Shown piece after piece: positions 6,609 to 9,595 of a DNA stretch of 9,595 bases. The position numbers were made by a program, and so were the translations under genes. Positions within the stretch are counted from its first letter, which is position 1. Every line of letters begins with the position of its first letter. Source of the DNA: CAZJAD01 sp964543855. GTDB lineage: Bacteria; Electryoneota; RPQS01; DYHQ01. The notes under the pieces were generated by a model. It was not told the DNA's origin. It made no database searches and worked only from the letters and a program-made list of their open reading frames with translations. The stretch lies in NCBI GenBank assembly GCA_964543855.1, contig CAZJAD010000088.1, positions 1 through 9,595 of the forward strand. The letters run 5' to 3'.

Positions 6609-8679
6609 CGCGTTGTTCAAGCCGAAATCGGTGGCCATCATCGGTGCGTCCGCCAATCCACTAAGCATCGGTCATATTGTCATCCAGAATCTTGTTGACC
6701 ACAACTACAAAGGCCCAATCTACCCCATAAACCCGAAATCGAAGGTCATCAAGAGCTTCAGGACTTATCCCTCCATTGCCGATGTGCCGGACGAAATAGA
6801 CCTCGTCAACATATCTATCAAGAACACACTGGTTCCTGCTGTTCTTGACGAGTGCGGCAAAAAGGGAGTGAAGTTCGCCATTGTTCACACCGCTGGCTTC
6901 AAGGAGGTCGGCGAAGAAGGTCTGGCGCTCGAGAAACAGATTGTTGAAATTGCCCACAAGCATGGAATGCGAATCTACGGCCCAAATTCGCAGGGCATCC
7001 AGAATTCCGATCCGTCCATATCGGTCTATGCGAATTTCACTTTTGTACCAATGAGGCCGGGAAATATCTCGATCGTTGCCCAGAGCGGCGGAGTGGGCGA
7101 AACGCTGAAACTCCACCTTCATCGCATCGGGATGGGAATCAGGATGTACTCCAGCTTCGGCAACGAGGCGGATGTGAGCATGAATGAAATCATTCAGTAT
7201 TTCGGCGAGGATGAAGAGACCAAAGTCATTATGGTTCACATCGAGACCCTCAAGGATCCAGCCGGTTTTCTCGAAGTAACCGGTCAAATAACACGAAAGA
7301 AACCCATTCTGGTTCTGAAATCCGGGAAGACCTCCGAAGGTGTGAAAGCCGTTGCATCACATACTGGTTCCATGGTCGAACAAGATACTCTGGCGAATGT
7401 GATTTTCCAGAAGAGCGGCGTGCTTCGCTTTCAGTCACAGGAAGAAATGATTAACGCCGCGATTGCTTTCTCCACTCAGCCCGTGCCGAAATCGGAGAAG
7501 GTTGTCGTCGTCACAAATACCGGTGGCCCGGCAATCCTCGCGGTGGATGAGTGCATCTCGGCCGGTTTGAAATTGGCAGAGCTGAGTCCTCAGACGAAAA
7601 AAGCCTTGGGCGAGCTTCTCTTCTCCGTAGCAATCGTCTCCAATCCTGTCGATGTCGTCGCAACGGCTGGCGCGGAACAGTACGGTGGCGCCGTCGAGGC
7701 TCTTCTCAAAGACCCGAACATCGATTCTCTCCTGCTGAATTTTGTCACTCCACCTTTCGTCGACTGTGAAGCGGTCGCCCGCAAGCTTGCCGAGATCGGG
7801 CAAACCGCCCCAAAGCCCATTCTCTGTATCGTGATGACGATCGAAGAGAGATGGGGAGAGGTCATTCGACTCCTCCGAGCGAGTGGAGTTCCGGTATATG
7901 ATTTTGCCGAATCAGCGTCCAAGGCTCTTGCAGCGATGATTCAGTACGGGCGAATCGCCCAGAGACCAGCTCCAGTCTATCAAGATTTTGAGAGAAACAA
8001 GGCCAAGGCGGAGGAGATTCTTCGCCCTCATCGCGGTCGAGGCAAATTCCTGCCACAGAAAGAAATCTTCGAACTTCTCCAGTGCTATGGAATTCCAGCC
8101 GCAAAGACCGTGCGTATCCAAAACAAAGAAGAACTCGAGCGAGAAACGAAGGGACTTGCCTTCCCCGTGGTCTTGAAGGTGGATGCCGAAGAAGTCGTGC
8201 ACAAAACGGAGGCAGGGGGCGTCCGGCTCAATCTCGAAGATAAATCCGCACTGTTGGCCGCCTTCGAGACCATGGCGAACAAATTCGCCAAGCACAAGCC
8301 CGCGTTCATCGTTCAGGAACAGCTCGCAGGCGGGGAAGAGATGATTATGGGTGCGATAGGAAATGAAGGCGTACAGCCAACCATGATGTTTGGCTTGGGT
8401 GGCGTGTTCGTGGAGACGCTCAAGGATGTTCAATTCCGGCTGGCTCCTCTGACTCAGCAGGATGCTCTTGAGATGATTCGCTCCATCAAGGGCTATCCGA
8501 TTCTGAAAGGTGTCCGAGGTGCTAGGCCTTTGGATGTTGACAAACTCGCCGATATGCTGGTCCGCTTTTCCCGACTGTGCTCCGATTTTCCGGATGTCGC
8601 CGAGATGGATCTGAATCCTGTCTTCGTGTTTGAGAAAGGAAAAGGCGCGGCGGTCGTGGACGCCCGCCTGAAAATCTAA
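6601..8679 (+). CDS. ADP-forming acyl-CoA synthetase (acetate--CoA ligase family, fused alpha-beta)
   Basis: A 692-residue enzyme that interconverts acyl-CoA, ADP and phosphate with the free acid, CoA and ATP. Domains: CoA-binding Rossmann fold (about 1-130, IIGASANP near 13-20), succinyl-CoA-synthetase-like ligase domains (about 150-460), then an ATP-grasp domain (about 475-690). The phosphorylated histidine is expected at H254 in VASHTGS. H534 in VHKTEAGGV is the second histidine of the beta part. FGLGGVFVE and the C-terminal DLNPVF are typical ATP-grasp marks. It is the fused alpha-beta form. ATG 6601 overlaps the activase stop (ATGCTTGA), implying translational coupling. In anaerobes this family usually makes ATP from acyl-CoA, so it may handle the product of the 2-oxoacid oxidoreductase or of the dehydratase-family system. 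The reverse direction, acid activation, is possible. Acyl substrate unknown. Confidence 0.93.
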   Translation: MLDALFKPKSVAIIGASANPLSIGHIVIQNLVDHNYKGPIYPINPKSKVIKSFRTYPSIADVPDEIDLVNISIKNTLVPAVLDECGKKGVKFAIVHTAGFKEVGEEGLALEKQIVEIAHKHGMRIYGPNSQGIQNSDPSISVYANFTFVPMRPGNISIVAQSGGVGETLKLHLHRIGMGIRMYSSFGNEADVSMNEIIQYFGEDEETKVIMVHIETLKDPAGFLEVTGQITRKKPILVLKSGKTSEGVKAVASHTGSMVEQDTLANVIFQKSGVLRFQSQEEMINAAIAFSTQPVPKSEKVVVVTNTGGPAILAVDECISAGLKLAELSPQTKKALGELLFSVAIVSNPVDVVATAGAEQYGGAVEALLKDPNIDSLLLNFVTPPFVDCEAVARKLAEIGQTAPKPILCIVMTIEERWGEVIRLLRASGVPVYDFAESASKALAAMIQYGRIAQRPAPVYQDFERNKAKAEEILRPHRGRGKFLPQKEIFELLQCYGIPAAKTVRIQNKEELERETKGLAFPVVLKVDAEEVVHKTEAGGVRLNLEDKSALLAAFETMANKFAKHKPAFIVQEQLAGGEEMIMGAIGNEGVQPTMMFGLGGVFVETLKDVQFRLAPLTQQDALEMIRSIKGYPILKGVRGARPLDVDKLADMLVRFSRLCSDFPDVAEMDLNPVFVFEKGKGAAVVDARLKI

Positions 8680-8691
8680 AAACCCGGTAGC

Positions 8692-8709
8692 CTGAGATCC
8701 GCATCTCAG
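8692..8709 (+). terminator. 7-bp hairpin after the acyl-CoA synthetase (weak terminator or attenuator)
   Basis: CTGAGAT at 8692-8698 and ATCTCAG at 8703-8709 pair perfectly around a CCGC loop, 12 bases after the synthetase stop. Only a short T run follows (ATTTAC), so full intrinsic termination is doubtful. It may lower transcription into the symporter gene or protect the upstream mRNA end. Confidence 0.4.
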
Positions 8710-8740
8710 ATTTACATAACTCACGCCATACGACGTTGAC

Positions 8741-9595
8741 CTGTCCAGCCGCGAGATAACGACGAACTGGATTCCCCTAAGCATAGTCTTTGTTTACATC
8801 ATCCTTCTCTATCTGTTCACCTGGCTGACACGCCGCCTGAGTCGGGGAGGGATGATTGGCTACCTTCTGGCCGGCCGGAATCTGCCGTTCTGGGTGATCG
8901 CTCCTCTGCTGACCGGCCTGGCCATTGGTGGTGCCTCCACCATTGGTGTAGCCGAGCGAGCCTACAATGCTGGCATTTCAGCTGGCTGGTATAATGCCGC
9001 TTGGGCCGCGGGTGCGATATTGGTGGGTTTTGTCGCGGCCAGTCGTTATCGTAAATTAGAAGTGACCACACTACCGGAGCTCTTTGAAAGACATTACAGT
9101 GTATCGGGTCGCGTGATAGGAGTGATCGGACAGCTTGTCCTGCAATTGGTTATCACATCCCTCCAATACATAGCCGGTGGCGCCATTCTGTCGTCTTTGC
9201 TGCCTGATGTGTTCAGCTTCCAAATGGGAATGCTGGTCACGGCCGTCGTTTTTGTGGGCATCACCCTGATTGGCGGATTCTGGGCGGCTGGCCTGACGAA
9301 TATCATCAATGTGATCTTCATCTATGCCGGTGTTCTTCTCGGCGCCGTAATGGCTGTGGGGAAGGTAGGGGGATTTGGTGAGCTTGTAGCCAGACTTCCG
9401 CACGGACATCCGGGCTTTGATCTCGGTGCAATCGGTTGGGGACTCGTCATTGCCTGGTTCATGGTTATGTGCACCACGGTTTTTTCCGTGCAGTCCGTCG
9501 CTCAGATAAGTTTTGCCGCCCGAGATTCCCTTTCGGCTAAGCGGGGTTTTATTCTTGGCGGATTGCTTATCCTCCCTATCGGTTTTATCAGCGCT
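8741..9595 (+). CDS. sodium:solute symporter family protein (3' end outside window, start uncertain)
   Basis: N-terminal part, about 285 codons, of an SSS-family (SSF) secondary transporter of the inner membrane, which couples Na+ entry to solute uptake. Hydrophobic segments fall near 8768-8827, 8888-8960, 8984-9045, 9113-9202, 9227-9298, 9299-9361, 9434-9487 and 9545-9595. Family features include YLLAGRNLPFWV after the first segment, the LAIGGASTIGVAERAYNAG stretch of the second, and TTLPELFERHYS following the third. The frame opens after a stop at 8717-8719 but has no ATG, GTG or TTG before the first segment. I place the start at CTG 8741 as a guess; ATA 8756 is another. ATG 8852 has a purine-rich GGGGAGGG directly before it but would delete the first segment. 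Solute unknown; a carboxylate or amino acid would suit the neighbours. Confidence 0.85.
   Translation, partial: MSSREITTNWIPLSIVFVYIILLYLFTWLTRRLSRGGMIGYLLAGRNLPFWVIAPLLTGLAIGGASTIGVAERAYNAGISAGWYNAAWAAGAILVGFVAASRYRKLEVTTLPELFERHYSVSGRVIGVIGQLVLQLVITSLQYIAGGAILSSLLPDVFSFQMGMLVTAVVFVGITLIGGFWAAGLTNIINVIFIYAGVLLGAVMAVGKVGGFGELVARLPHGHPGFDLGAIGWGLVIAWFMVMCTTVFSVQSVAQISFAARDSLSAKRGFILGGLLILPIGFISA

Noticed and set aside
5694..6668. 324-codon open frame on the minus strand opposite the activase
   Set aside because: It lies wholly opposite the activase gene and the ends of its neighbours, shows no recognisable motif, and the + strand has intact catalytic and cluster motifs. It is a codon-bias shadow.
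7912..8784. 290-codon open frame on the minus strand opposite the ATP-grasp part of the synthetase
   Set aside because: No recognisable domain. It covers a conserved enzyme on the + strand, so it is taken as a shadow.
1..9595. CRISPR arrays, tRNA or rRNA genes, insertion sequences, att sites
   Set aside because: I see no direct-repeat array, transposase, tRNA-like cloverleaf or rRNA stretch. Apart from short spacers and the N gap, the window is filled by coding sequence.

Overview
The window is part of a metabolic gene cluster in which every gene lies on the + strand. It looks like an anaerobic, probably non-model bacterium: the content is dominated by ferredoxin-dependent, oxygen-sensitive enzymes (2-oxoacid:ferredoxin oxidoreductase, a 2-hydroxyacyl-CoA dehydratase/benzoyl-CoA reductase-family protein with its ATP-driven activase, and an ADP-forming acyl-CoA synthetase). 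Base composition is moderate, near 50% GC by eye. A run of exactly 100 N inside a gene marks it as draft, scaffolded sequence. The phylum cannot be decided from the sequence alone.

Layout: (i) 1-4413 is a tightly packed 2-oxoacid oxidoreductase unit: the 3' part of a GltD/NfnB-like FAD/NADPH iron-sulfur oxidoreductase, a small 2x[4Fe-4S] ferredoxin (delta), the alpha subunit (interrupted by the N gap at 2645-2744), the beta subunit (TTG start) and the gamma subunit (4-nt overlap with beta). (ii) 4414-4540 is a 127-bp spacer, the longest between any two genes here. (iii) 4541-8679 holds a lone dehydratase-family protein, its activase/ATPase, and a two-domain ADP-forming acyl-CoA synthetase that overlaps the activase by 8 nt. 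(iv) From about 8741 to the window end is the N-terminal part of a sodium:solute symporter, with a 7-bp hairpin in front of it and no ordinary start codon before its first membrane segment.

How they may work together (inference): the oxidoreductase oxidises a 2-oxoacid to acyl-CoA and CO2, reduces the ferredoxin, and may exchange electrons with NADP(H) through the FAD subunit. Reduced ferredoxin can feed the activase, which uses ATP hydrolysis to push low-potential electrons into the dehydratase-family protein. The acyl-CoA synthetase can recover ATP from the acyl-CoA, or activate an acid, and the symporter may import the carboxylate or another substrate. The most interesting points are the lone six-cysteine dehydratase-family protein, which resembles the double-cubane-cluster proteins more than a two-subunit dehydratase or a four-subunit benzoyl-CoA reductase, and an apparent GIY-YIG-like domain at the end of the FAD oxidoreductase.
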